DNA of 64,000 nt. Origin: Bacillota bacterium (lineage in GTDB: Bacteria > Bacillota > Clostridia > Christensenellales > UMGS416). How positions within the stretch are numbered: the stretch's first letter is position 1; each line of letters starts with the position of its first letter. Positions 8,551-15,076 of the stretch are shown here, one piece after another. Position numbers and translations under genes: made by a program. Where the stretch lies: contig JAEYRH010000016.1 in the NCBI GenBank assembly GCA_023435705.1, positions 124,001-188,000 of the forward strand, written 5' to 3'. The notes under the pieces are model-generated. The model searched no databases. It was not told the origin of the DNA and saw nothing but the letters and a program-made list of their open reading frames with translations.

Positions 8551-9681
8551 ATGGTGGAAATCAAACAAGTCACAACCAAACGGGACCTCAACAGGTTCCT
8601 GGACTTCCCAAACCAGCTATATCGAGACAATCCCTGTTATGTGCCCGACATGCGCTCCGATGAGCTCAACAACCTGAATCCGAAAGTCAACCCGGCGTTT
8701 GAGCATTCAGAAGCCGCTCAATGGCTGGCTCTCCGAGACGGCAAGGTGGTCGGGCGGGTAATGGCGCTGGTCAATCATAATGTGAACGCGGCTTGGGGCA
8801 AAAAGCAAGCTCGGTTTTCAAGGGTTGATTTCATCGACGATCCGGAAGTTTCTCAAGCCCTGCTGGCCAAAGTAGAGGCATGGGCAAGATCAAAAGGCAT
8901 GGAAGAAATTGTCGGACCAATGGGTTTCTGTGATTTTGATAAGGAAGGCATGCTTGTGGAGGGCTTTGAGGAGTTATCCACATTTGTGACCTATTACAAC
9001 CACCCCTATTATCCACGGCATTTGGATAAGCTTGGCTATGAAAAAGAGGTGGATTGGATTGAGTTCCGGCTGGATGTGCCGGACACTGTGGATCAGAAGA
9101 TCGCCCGCATCGCCGAGATCGTGACAAAGAAAACCGGCTGCAAGCTACTAGAGTTCACGAATGCCAAAGATATCTTGCCTTGGGGCCAGGCGGCATTCAG
9201 CCTGTTTAACGATGCGTATAAAAATCTCTATGGTTTTGTCCCGCTGACTGAAAAGCAGGTGCAGGCCTACATCAAGCAATTCTTCGGGTTTGTGAACCCG
9301 TCGTTCATCAAGGCCGTGGTGGATAAGGACAACAACCTTGCTGCTTTCGCCATCACGATGCCGTCGTTGTCCAAGGCGATGCGCAAGTGCGGGGGCAGGC
9401 TGTTCCCATTCGGTTTTATTCCGGTGATGAACGCGATTAAGAAGAATGACACATTGGATATGTATCTGGTCGCAGTCAAGTCTGAATATCAGAATCTGGG
9501 TCTTTATGCCATCCTGATGGACGCTATTTATCGTGAAGCCATTAATAAGGGTTTCAAGCACGCCGAATCCAACCCGGAGTTGGAGCTCAACGAAAAAGTG
9601 CAGGCCACATGGAAATTCTTCCCACGCAGGCAGCATCGCCGCAGAAGGGTATTCATCAAGCATCTTCAGCAGCCGGTGTGA
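8551..9681 (+). CDS. GNAT-superfamily-like protein (N-acetyltransferase-like, about 376 aa)
   Basis: The chosen start is ATG 8551, which has GGGAGG 9 bases upstream; the open frame extends further upstream but into the end of the previous gene. The N-terminus contains FLDFPNQLYRDNPCYVP, and the middle has VGPMGFCDFDKEGMLVEGF. Near the C-terminus the region DMYLVAVKSEYQNLGLYAIL resembles the acetyl-CoA-binding motif A of GNAT enzymes (Q-N-x-G-x-x). The very end is basic (RRQHRRRRVFIKHL). It is clearly paralogous to the minus-strand protein at 39561-40706, which shares the LPYRLYRDDPNFVP start and the FPFGF-type motif. The substrate is unknown. It ends at the start region of the kinase-like gene, suggesting coupling. 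Confidence 0.7.
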   Translation: MVEIKQVTTKRDLNRFLDFPNQLYRDNPCYVPDMRSDELNNLNPKVNPAFEHSEAAQWLALRDGKVVGRVMALVNHNVNAAWGKKQARFSRVDFIDDPEVSQALLAKVEAWARSKGMEEIVGPMGFCDFDKEGMLVEGFEELSTFVTYYNHPYYPRHLDKLGYEKEVDWIEFRLDVPDTVDQKIARIAEIVTKKTGCKLLEFTNAKDILPWGQAAFSLFNDAYKNLYGFVPLTEKQVQAYIKQFFGFVNPSFIKAVVDKDNNLAAFAITMPSLSKAMRKCGGRLFPFGFIPVMNAIKKNDTLDMYLVAVKSEYQNLGLYAILMDAIYREAINKGFKHAESNPELELNEKVQATWKFFPRRQHRRRRVFIKHLQQPV

Positions 9682-9710
9682 ACAGAGTTGAGGTGTCTGT
9701 GAAGGACTTG

Positions 9711-10286
9711 ATGACAGCAATTGAAATGAGGCCTCCACCTGGTATCATTACGATCGCAGGTGCTCCTGGCAGCGGCAAGTCGTCGGTAGCGGCGCGGCTT
9801 CTTGTGCTGCTGCCGGGTTTTGACCATTTCTCCGCCGGCCAGGCGTTTCGCAGGCTTGCAGCGGAACTGGGCATGACTGTCAATGAGCTCACGGCGTTGG
9901 CCGACTGTGACCACTGTTATGACCGGATGGTGGATGACAGCCTGATGGCATTTGGCCGGCAGACAGAGATGGCGGTCATCGATTCCAGGATGGCCTGGCA
10001 CTTCCTGCCCGATTCATTCAAGGTCTATCTGGCTGTCAATTCCCAAGCTGCGGCCAGACGCATTCTGCTCAGCGGCGATAGGGGTGCGATGGAGCGCTAT
10101 GCCACATTGATGGAAGCGGAAGAGGCCGTGCGCAAGCGCGGCCTCTCTGAGCGAAACAGATATTTTGAGCTGTATGGTGTCGATATCCTTGATCCAGGCA
10201 ATTATGACCTAATAATTGACACTTCCGACATCTCAGCGGACCGGGTGGCGGAGCGGGTGCTCGCCGCATGTCAAGTCAAACCCTGA
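9711..10286 (+). CDS. Archaeal-type cytidylate kinase homologue
   Basis: It has a P-loop GAPGSGKSS, then SAGQAFRRLAAELGM, DSRMAWHFLP, and a C-terminal NRYFELYGVDILDPGNYDL with DTSD. This order closely follows the AMP-lid-type (d)CMP kinases of Archaea (TIGR02173) rather than the usual bacterial Cmk. The start is uncertain: a GTG at 9678 overlaps the upstream stop as GTGA, whereas ATG 9711 has GAAGGA just upstream and gives a 191-residue protein beginning 11 residues before the core, the usual length. I chose 9711. A true bacterial cmk may exist elsewhere, so this may be a specialised nucleotide or small-molecule kinase. The last 16 bases overlap panE tail to tail. Confidence 0.72.
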   Translation: MTAIEMRPPPGIITIAGAPGSGKSSVAARLLVLLPGFDHFSAGQAFRRLAAELGMTVNELTALADCDHCYDRMVDDSLMAFGRQTEMAVIDSRMAWHFLPDSFKVYLAVNSQAAARRILLSGDRGAMERYATLMEAEEAVRKRGLSERNRYFELYGVDILDPGNYDLIIDTSDISADRVAERVLAACQVKP

Positions 10287-11305
10287 AGCTCTGGCAGATC
10301 AAAGTTGGCCGGATTCGGCTTTCTTGTACCGGCTTCTATCTGCTTGATTACAAAAACAACCGCGTCATTCACCGGTGTGTTCACACCGGCTTCAACGCTC
10401 TTTTTGGAAATGTAGCCGTTAAAGTAATCAATTTCCGTGGGCTTGCCCCGCTCTAGAGACTGCAGGCTGGAGGACTTGAGCCTGCGGTATTTCAACCCCA
10501 CGATCCGGATCATCCCATGGCGCTTCAACTCCGCCAATAGCCCCATGCCGGCGCATAACTTGTAATAATCCAGTTTTCCACCATATGGCGGGATCCTGAC
10601 ACCAATGGCGTTGGCCACTGCAACGGCTTCAAATATGATCGCCAGAAACAGATCCCGTGCACGCTTCAACTTGAGCATATCGCCCAGACATAGCCCGCAG
10701 ATAGCTCCAAGCGATGTGATGCAGGAATTCACAATCAGTTTTGAATAGAGCTCTGCGTATATGTCGGGAGAAACCGTAGTCGGCACAATGGCACTTAACG
10801 CAAGCCTGAGCGGTTCAAGGCGCTCTTCCATGCCGGGCTCCAGCCCGCCGATCACAAATTCTCCCTCGCTGGTCATTTCCAGATCACCACGCCCATGCAT
10901 TGTGGCACCCCATCCGATCACACAGCCCACGGTGCGGCTTCTGCCGGCAATTTCAGCCATGGCGTCGGTGCAAATGCCGTTCTGCATGGAAACCACGAGG
11001 GAATCCGGCTTGAGGTAGGGGAGGCAGCTTTTCACAGCATCCGGCATGTCATAAGCCTTCACAGCCACGAGAATGGCGTCCTTCTGCCCGGATATCCGGT
11101 CAATGCTTGTGACAGAGTTGACAGTCATTCTGCGCGTTCCTCGAATACCACTGATTCGCAGCCCTTCGCTATTTGCCAGTTCTGCAGTGTCCTTATGGTT
11201 ACAGACGAGTTGCACATCATAACCCGCCTCTGCTAAAAAAGCAGCAGTGATACCTCCAATAGCCCCCGCGCCGATCACGGCGATTTCCAACTTACCTGCG
11301 TTCAT
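10271..11305 (-). CDS. panE: Ketopantoate reductase family protein (PanE/ApbA)
   Basis: The protein has 344 residues from ATG 11305, which has GGAGG on the minus strand just upstream; the longer open frame has no supporting site. The N-terminal Rossmann motif is VIGAGAIGG. The family's catalytic and binding residues are visible: the SMQNG asparagine, the lysine in SKLIVNSCITSLGAI, and the serine/glutamate pair in SSSLQSLERGKPTEIDYFNG. These argue for a real 2-dehydropantoate 2-reductase (NADPH-dependent, pantothenate synthesis) rather than a distant relative. The protein is longer than the roughly 300-residue E. coli enzyme. It stands alone on the minus strand and converges with the kinase-like gene. 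Confidence 0.83.
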   Translation of the reverse strand: MNAGKLEIAVIGAGAIGGITAAFLAEAGYDVQLVCNHKDTAELANSEGLRISGIRGTRRMTVNSVTSIDRISGQKDAILVAVKAYDMPDAVKSCLPYLKPDSLVVSMQNGICTDAMAEIAGRSRTVGCVIGWGATMHGRGDLEMTSEGEFVIGGLEPGMEERLEPLRLALSAIVPTTVSPDIYAELYSKLIVNSCITSLGAICGLCLGDMLKLKRARDLFLAIIFEAVAVANAIGVRIPPYGGKLDYYKLCAGMGLLAELKRHGMIRIVGLKYRRLKSSSLQSLERGKPTEIDYFNGYISKKSVEAGVNTPVNDAVVFVIKQIEAGTRKPNPANFDLPELQGLT

Positions 11306-11431
11306 ATGTAACCGGCCTCCCCAAACCCAGATAACATACATGGTAATACATAACGGTGCCCGAAGCAATGCCCGCGGGATACACAAACGTTGCCATATCT
11401 TCATATACTGGATGATATCGGAGGTGGTCTC

Positions 11432-11965
11432 ATGCACGATGCTATGACCATGCAGCGGTGCCCGCCAAACACCGTTGCCTATGTAATCAAGCCCGGTGAC
11501 ACCCTGTACAGCCTGGCCCGACGGTATGGAACGACTGTGGATGCGATCCTCTCGATCAATCCACTGATCACCGACCCGGAATTCCTGCGCGTAGGGCAGA
11601 GAATCTGCATTCCCCGCCAGCCAATTTTTCCGGCATGCCCGGAGGGCAACTATTATGTGATCCGTCAAGGAGACACACTGTATTCCATCGCGCGCCGTTA
11701 TAACATCTCACTCGATGATCTGATGGAAGCCAATCCCGGAATTAATGCATCAGCCCTTGCCATTGGTCAAGTGATCTGCATCCCGCTTGCCATACCTCCT
11801 GTCACATGTCCGTCAGGCTACATGGCTTATACAGTTCAGGCAGGAGATACGCTATATTCGATTGCCCGCCGATCTGGCACGACTGTTGCCAGGCTCCGCG
11901 CTGCCAACCCGTCAGTCAATCCCGACGCTCTTTTGGTAGGCCAAATAATCTGTATCCCAAGTTGA
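11432..11965 (+). CDS. Triple-LysM domain protein
   Basis: The start at ATG 11432 follows CGGAGGTGG. The 177-residue product is three LysM modules of about 45 residues each, beginning AYVIKPGDTLYSLARRYG, YYVIRQGDTLYSIARRYN and AYTVQAGDTLYSIARRSG, each ending GQxICIP. Linkers have a regular C-P motif before each module (RCPP, ACPEG, TCPSG), so there are paired cysteines around each repeat. LysM binds N-acetylglucosamine-containing glycans such as peptidoglycan. There is no signal peptide and no enzyme domain, as seen in small LysM proteins of spore coats such as SafA- or CotN-like proteins; a spore or wall location is inferred only. Confidence 0.88.
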   Translation: MHDAMTMQRCPPNTVAYVIKPGDTLYSLARRYGTTVDAILSINPLITDPEFLRVGQRICIPRQPIFPACPEGNYYVIRQGDTLYSIARRYNISLDDLMEANPGINASALAIGQVICIPLAIPPVTCPSGYMAYTVQAGDTLYSIARRSGTTVARLRAANPSVNPDALLVGQIICIPS

Positions 11966-11991
11966 CGTCACAAAAAAGATAAGCCCAACTC

Positions 11992-12022
11992 AGGATGGGA
12001 ATGCAACCCATCCTGTTCTTTT
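11992..12022 (+). terminator. Terminator of the LysM gene
   Basis: AGGATGGG (11992-11999) and CCCATCCT (12007-12014) form an 8-bp stem followed by GTTCTTTTG. Confidence 0.85.
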
Positions 12023-12073
12023 GCCACGATACGGATCAATAGTGAAATTTTGCTCAAATAAAGAGCACATTGT

Positions 12074-12102
12074 TTGCGGAAGAGCAACAAATACGTTATA
12101 AT
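12074..12102 (+). promoter_or_regulatory. Promoter of the darA-holB-ricT operon
   Basis: TTGCGG (12074-12079) and a perfect TATAAT (12097-12102) are separated by 17 bases, upstream of darA. Confidence 0.55.
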
Positions 12103-12145
12103 AATGTAAACAGGGGGATCGAATCCCGAATTGGAGGTTGGGCTT

Positions 12146-12475
12146 ATGAAACTGATCATCGCAATCGTGCAGGATGAAGACGCCGGCAGGCTGGTGAGTG
12201 CATTGATGAGCGAAGGATACGGCGTGACAAAGCTGGCCACGACGGGCGGTTTCCTGCGGGCCGGCAACACCACGTTGCTGGTGGGCGTGGCCGATGACAA
12301 AATGAACGGTGCAATGGCCATCATCGAGAAAATCTGCAAAAGCCGTAAGCAAATCGCTACTTCGCCCTCGCCGGTGGCCGGGTCCTCGGGCATGTATGTG
12401 CCTTATCCGGTCGAGGTGATGGTGGGTGGTGCCACGGTGTTTGTGATGGACGTGGAGCAGTTCAAGAAGGTGTAG
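12146..12475 (+). CDS. darA: Cyclic-di-AMP receptor DarA (PII-like)
   Basis: The 109-residue protein starts at ATG 12146 behind TTGGAGGTT; an upstream in-frame ATG at 12131 lies before this site. The N-terminus MKLIIAIVQDEDAGRL and the segment VTKLATTGGFLRAGNTTLLVGV are near-diagnostic for DarA/PstA (YaaQ), a trimeric PII-like protein that binds c-di-AMP. The T-loop glycine-rich motif TGGFLRAGNTT is intact. As in Bacillus, it lies immediately upstream of holB and ricT. Its downstream target is not established in general. The KtrAB potassium system, a usual c-di-AMP target, is also in this window. Confidence 0.95.
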   Translation: MKLIIAIVQDEDAGRLVSALMSEGYGVTKLATTGGFLRAGNTTLLVGVADDKMNGAMAIIEKICKSRKQIATSPSPVAGSSGMYVPYPVEVMVGGATVFVMDVEQFKKV

Positions 12476-12482
12476 GCAAGGG

Positions 12483-13475
12483 TTGTCTCATTCAGGCGAG
12501 CCCCTGATTGGTTTTGAGCAGTTGATTGGGCAATCGGCCCTGGCGGCACGGCTTCGCTCGGCGCTCGGACAGGGCCGTATTGCCCATGCTGTTATTTTCG
12601 CCGGTTTATCCGGTTCAGGCAAACGCACAGTCGCATCCATCTATGCCAGAGCACTGTTGTGCAGCGGAGCCGGCCATAAGCCATGCAACACCTGCCCTTC
12701 CTGCCGCAAGGCGCTGGCAGGCAACCATGCGGATCTTCATTTGATCAGGCCCGGCGAGGAAGGAAAATCGCTGGGTGTGGACGATGCCAGAAGCCTGCAG
12801 CGGCTCATTGATGTGCGGCCATATGAAGGCGGCCGGGCCGTTGTGGTGATCGAAAGCGCCCACGATATGACCACCCAGGCGCAAAATGCCCTGTTGAAAA
12901 CGCTGGAAGAGCCGCCGGGTCACGTGGTTTTGATCCTGTTGGCGGAAACACTGTCACCGTTGCTGCCCACAATCCTGTCACGGTGCGTGATTTATAAGAT
13001 GGGCCGTCTCGACCTCAGACAGATGCGTGAAGTGCTTCTCAGCCGCGGCTGCGCCGACGACGCTCGCACAGCCCACGCAACCGCGATGGCCGATGGCAGG
13101 CCAGGTCGGGCACTCGCACTTTTAGAGGATGATACTTACTGGCCTCTCAAAGACAAGGCAACCCAGATGCTTGATCTGCTGTCACGTGGGGCTAATTTAG
13201 CCGAAGCAATGAAATTCACGCAAGATCACAAAGCCCGCGTGGGTGACATTCTCACAATATGGGAATCGGCACTAAGGGATGCCGCCATAGCCGAAACAGG
13301 GGCCAGGTTGCCTTATCTTCTTGGTGAGGAACCCGGCAAGCTGCGTATGGCCGGCGCGGAAGCGCTGGAGCGGCGGTTATCTGCCTGCATGATAGCCAGG
13401 CGGGCGCTGGATGGAAATGCCATGTATACCATGACAATGGACAGATTGTTACTCGAATTATCCGGAGGAAACTAG
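12483..13475 (+). CDS. holB: DNA polymerase III subunit delta prime
   Basis: This 330-residue AAA+ clamp-loader subunit starts at TTG 12483, seven bases after the darA stop. The N-terminus contains FEQLIGQSALAARLRSAL, then a P-loop-like GLSGSGKR, a zinc-binding cysteine cluster (CSGAGHKPCNTCPSC), VIESAHDMTTQAQNALLKTL (Walker B region with an altered acidic box) and the SRC motif (ILSRCVIYKMG). It forms part of the tau3-delta-delta' loader that places the beta clamp on DNA. Position between darA and ricT is the same as in Bacillus subtilis. The TTG start lacks a well-placed Shine-Dalgarno site, so coupling to darA is likely. Confidence 0.93.
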   Translation: MSHSGEPLIGFEQLIGQSALAARLRSALGQGRIAHAVIFAGLSGSGKRTVASIYARALLCSGAGHKPCNTCPSCRKALAGNHADLHLIRPGEEGKSLGVDDARSLQRLIDVRPYEGGRAVVVIESAHDMTTQAQNALLKTLEEPPGHVVLILLAETLSPLLPTILSRCVIYKMGRLDLRQMREVLLSRGCADDARTAHATAMADGRPGRALALLEDDTYWPLKDKATQMLDLLSRGANLAEAMKFTQDHKARVGDILTIWESALRDAAIAETGARLPYLLGEEPGKLRMAGAEALERRLSACMIARRALDGNAMYTMTMDRLLLELSGGN

Positions 13476-13478
13476 GTT

Positions 13479-14684
13479 ATGCCTAATATTGTTGGCATCC
13501 GCTTCAAGGAAGCTGGAAAAATATACTACTTTGACCCCGGTGAGCTTGCGCTCTGCCAGGGTGAATGGGCCATCGTTGAGACGGCACAGGGCAAGGAGTG
13601 CGGCGAGGTGATGCTGCCCCAGCGCGATGTGCCGGAGGATCAAATTGTTGCACCGCTTAAAAAGGTGATCCGAAAAGCATCCGCCGAGGATATGAAGGCG
13701 CTGGAAGAGCGAGCCGCCAAAGAGCGCCACGCGTTGCAGGTGTGCGAGGAAAAGGTGAAGTCGCACAACCTGGACATGAAGCTGGTGGACGTGGAATACT
13801 CGCTGGACGGCGGCAAGATCATATTCTATTTCACCGCCGATGGCCGCGTTGATTTCCGCGCACTGGTGCGCGACCTCGCAGCGGTGTTCCGCACGCGCAT
13901 CGAACTAAGGCAAATCGGTGTGCGAGACGAGGTAAAGATGCTGGGAGGCCTGGGCCCCTGTGGCCGAGAGGCATGCTGCAAAGCCTTCTTAAATGACTTT
14001 TCACCGGTGTCCATCCGCATGGCAAAAGATCAGAATTTGTCATTGAATCCCACAAAAATCTCAGGGCTCTGCGGCAGGCTGATGTGTTGCCTGAATTACG
14101 AACAGGCCCATTACGCCGAAACACTGAAGCGCAGCCCCCGTAAGGGCTCTACAGTGTTGACACCGGAGGGGCCCGCCATCGTGGATGATGTGCTGATCCT
14201 GAAGGAAAAGGTGAAGGTGCGCCTGATCGGTGATGAAGTGGAGATCAGGGAATACGTCTTTGATGATGTGAAGGATACAAATCAGAAGGATATTGCTGAG
14301 TGGGAAGCATCCGGAGGCAGAGCCAGGGCGGTTGCCGCCAAAGCAGCATACAAGCAGGCTCAGCAGAACAAGCCCAAGAAGGGTGAGCAGCCTGCCAATG
14401 ATGCCGCGTTTGAAACGATTCGTATGGTCAAGCCGGATATGCCGGATCTGGCGGTTGTAAGTCAACCTTCTCCTCAACAACAAACTGCGCTTGCCGATGA
14501 GGATGGCGACGAGGACGATGGTGACGAGACCACTGAGTCACTTGAAGGCCAGGATCAACCCAACCAGACAGCCGATTCCAACCAGCAGGGTGGGCAGGGG
14601 AGCAGCACGCGCAGGCGCCGCAGGCGTGGTGGCCGCCGCCGTGGCGGGTTCCATGGCGGACCAAAGCCCAGCCAGCCGAATTGA
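13479..14684 (+). CDS. ricT: RicT/YaaT, PSP1-domain protein with a long charged tail
   Basis: Residues 1-280 match RicT (YaaT), part of the RicA-RicF-RicT complex that binds Fe-S clusters, modulates RNase Y activity and affects phosphorelay and sporulation in Bacillus. The PSP1 domain includes GPCGREACCKAFL and KISGLCGRLMCCLNYE, which carry the paired cysteines that bind a 4Fe-4S cluster. The protein is 401 residues against roughly 275 in B. subtilis. The additional ~120 residues are low complexity: an acidic run (DEDGDEDDGDE), a Q/N-rich stretch, then an Arg/Gly-rich end (STRRRRRRGGRRRGG). The tail probably contacts RNA or acidic partners. The start has GGAGG upstream and lies 3 bases after holB. 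Confidence 0.9.
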   Translation: MPNIVGIRFKEAGKIYYFDPGELALCQGEWAIVETAQGKECGEVMLPQRDVPEDQIVAPLKKVIRKASAEDMKALEERAAKERHALQVCEEKVKSHNLDMKLVDVEYSLDGGKIIFYFTADGRVDFRALVRDLAAVFRTRIELRQIGVRDEVKMLGGLGPCGREACCKAFLNDFSPVSIRMAKDQNLSLNPTKISGLCGRLMCCLNYEQAHYAETLKRSPRKGSTVLTPEGPAIVDDVLILKEKVKVRLIGDEVEIREYVFDDVKDTNQKDIAEWEASGGRARAVAAKAAYKQAQQNKPKKGEQPANDAAFETIRMVKPDMPDLAVVSQPSPQQQTALADEDGDEDDGDETTESLEGQDQPNQTADSNQQGGQGSSTRRRRRRGGRRRGGFHGGPKPSQPN

Positions 14685-14685
14685 G

Positions 14686-14714
14686 TTGACAACCTTGCCT
14701 CTATGGCATAGAAT
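14686..14714 (+). promoter_or_regulatory. Promoter of the valS T-box transcript
   Basis: A perfect TTGACA (14686-14691), a 17-base spacer and TAGAAT (14709-14714). It starts two bases after the ricT stop codon. Confidence 0.85.
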
Positions 14715-14727
14715 AGTGGAAAATATC

Positions 14728-14950
14728 AGGCAATGACGAAGAGGAGTATGCCGCAAGCGCCCCTCAGAGAGGTGCCCCATGGCTGAAAGGGTGCCGGGCA
14801 GCACAGGGCAGAAGGTCGCTTCCGAGCTGTTTGGGCGAGGAGCCCAAACCGGTTCCGCGCCGTTAACGCGTTGAGAGCGGGGGTATTCCCCCGAAAAAAG
14901 GTGGTACCGCGATGCCGTTTCGTCCTTTTGGGATGAGACGGCATTTTTCT
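14728..14950 (+). promoter_or_regulatory. T-box leader, valine-specific (specifier GUC)
   Basis: The antiterminator T-box motif AGGTGGTACCGCG is at 14899-14911 and an intrinsic terminator (ATGCCG...CGGCAT, then TTTTT) follows at 14912-14948. In stem I the lower helix pairs GAAG with CTTC. The specifier loop has AGTA on its 5' side and GAA (14811-14813) on its 3' side, the loop-E arrangement. One base later comes GTC (14815-14817), a valine codon. The AGAGAGG distal-loop motif is also present near 14764. Uncharged tRNA-Val should favour the antiterminator and allow transcription of valS and folC. Boundaries are approximate. Confidence 0.93.
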
Positions 14951-14973
14951 GTTCAGAGGAGGTGATACCAACC

Positions 14974-15045
14974 ATGATACAAGGATGCATACTGCCCGCC
15001 AAGACCATGGGATCGGTCATCTGCCACAACAGCTTTAATCAATGA
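14974..15045 (+). CDS. Possible 23-residue small ORF between the T-box and valS
   Basis: An almost ideal Shine-Dalgarno sequence, AGAGGAGGTGATACC, ends a few bases before ATG 14974. The frame encodes MIQGCILPAKTMGSVICHNS plus FNQ and stops at TGA 15043-15045. It lies after the T-box terminator and 31 bases before valS, so it is translated only when the T-box is read through. The peptide has two cysteines and no recognisable domain. It could be a real small protein, a relic, or a device that feeds ribosomes towards valS. Support is the ribosome site only. Confidence 0.4.
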   Translation: MIQGCILPAKTMGSVICHNSFNQ

Positions 15046-15076
15046 GACCATTATCCGATTTGGAGGGATTGATCCT

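Noticed and set aside
11306..11668. N-terminal extension of panE (121 more codons)
   Set aside because: The extension has no ribosome site or homology and overlaps the LysM gene; ATG 11305 has a GGAGG site and begins right at the Rossmann domain.
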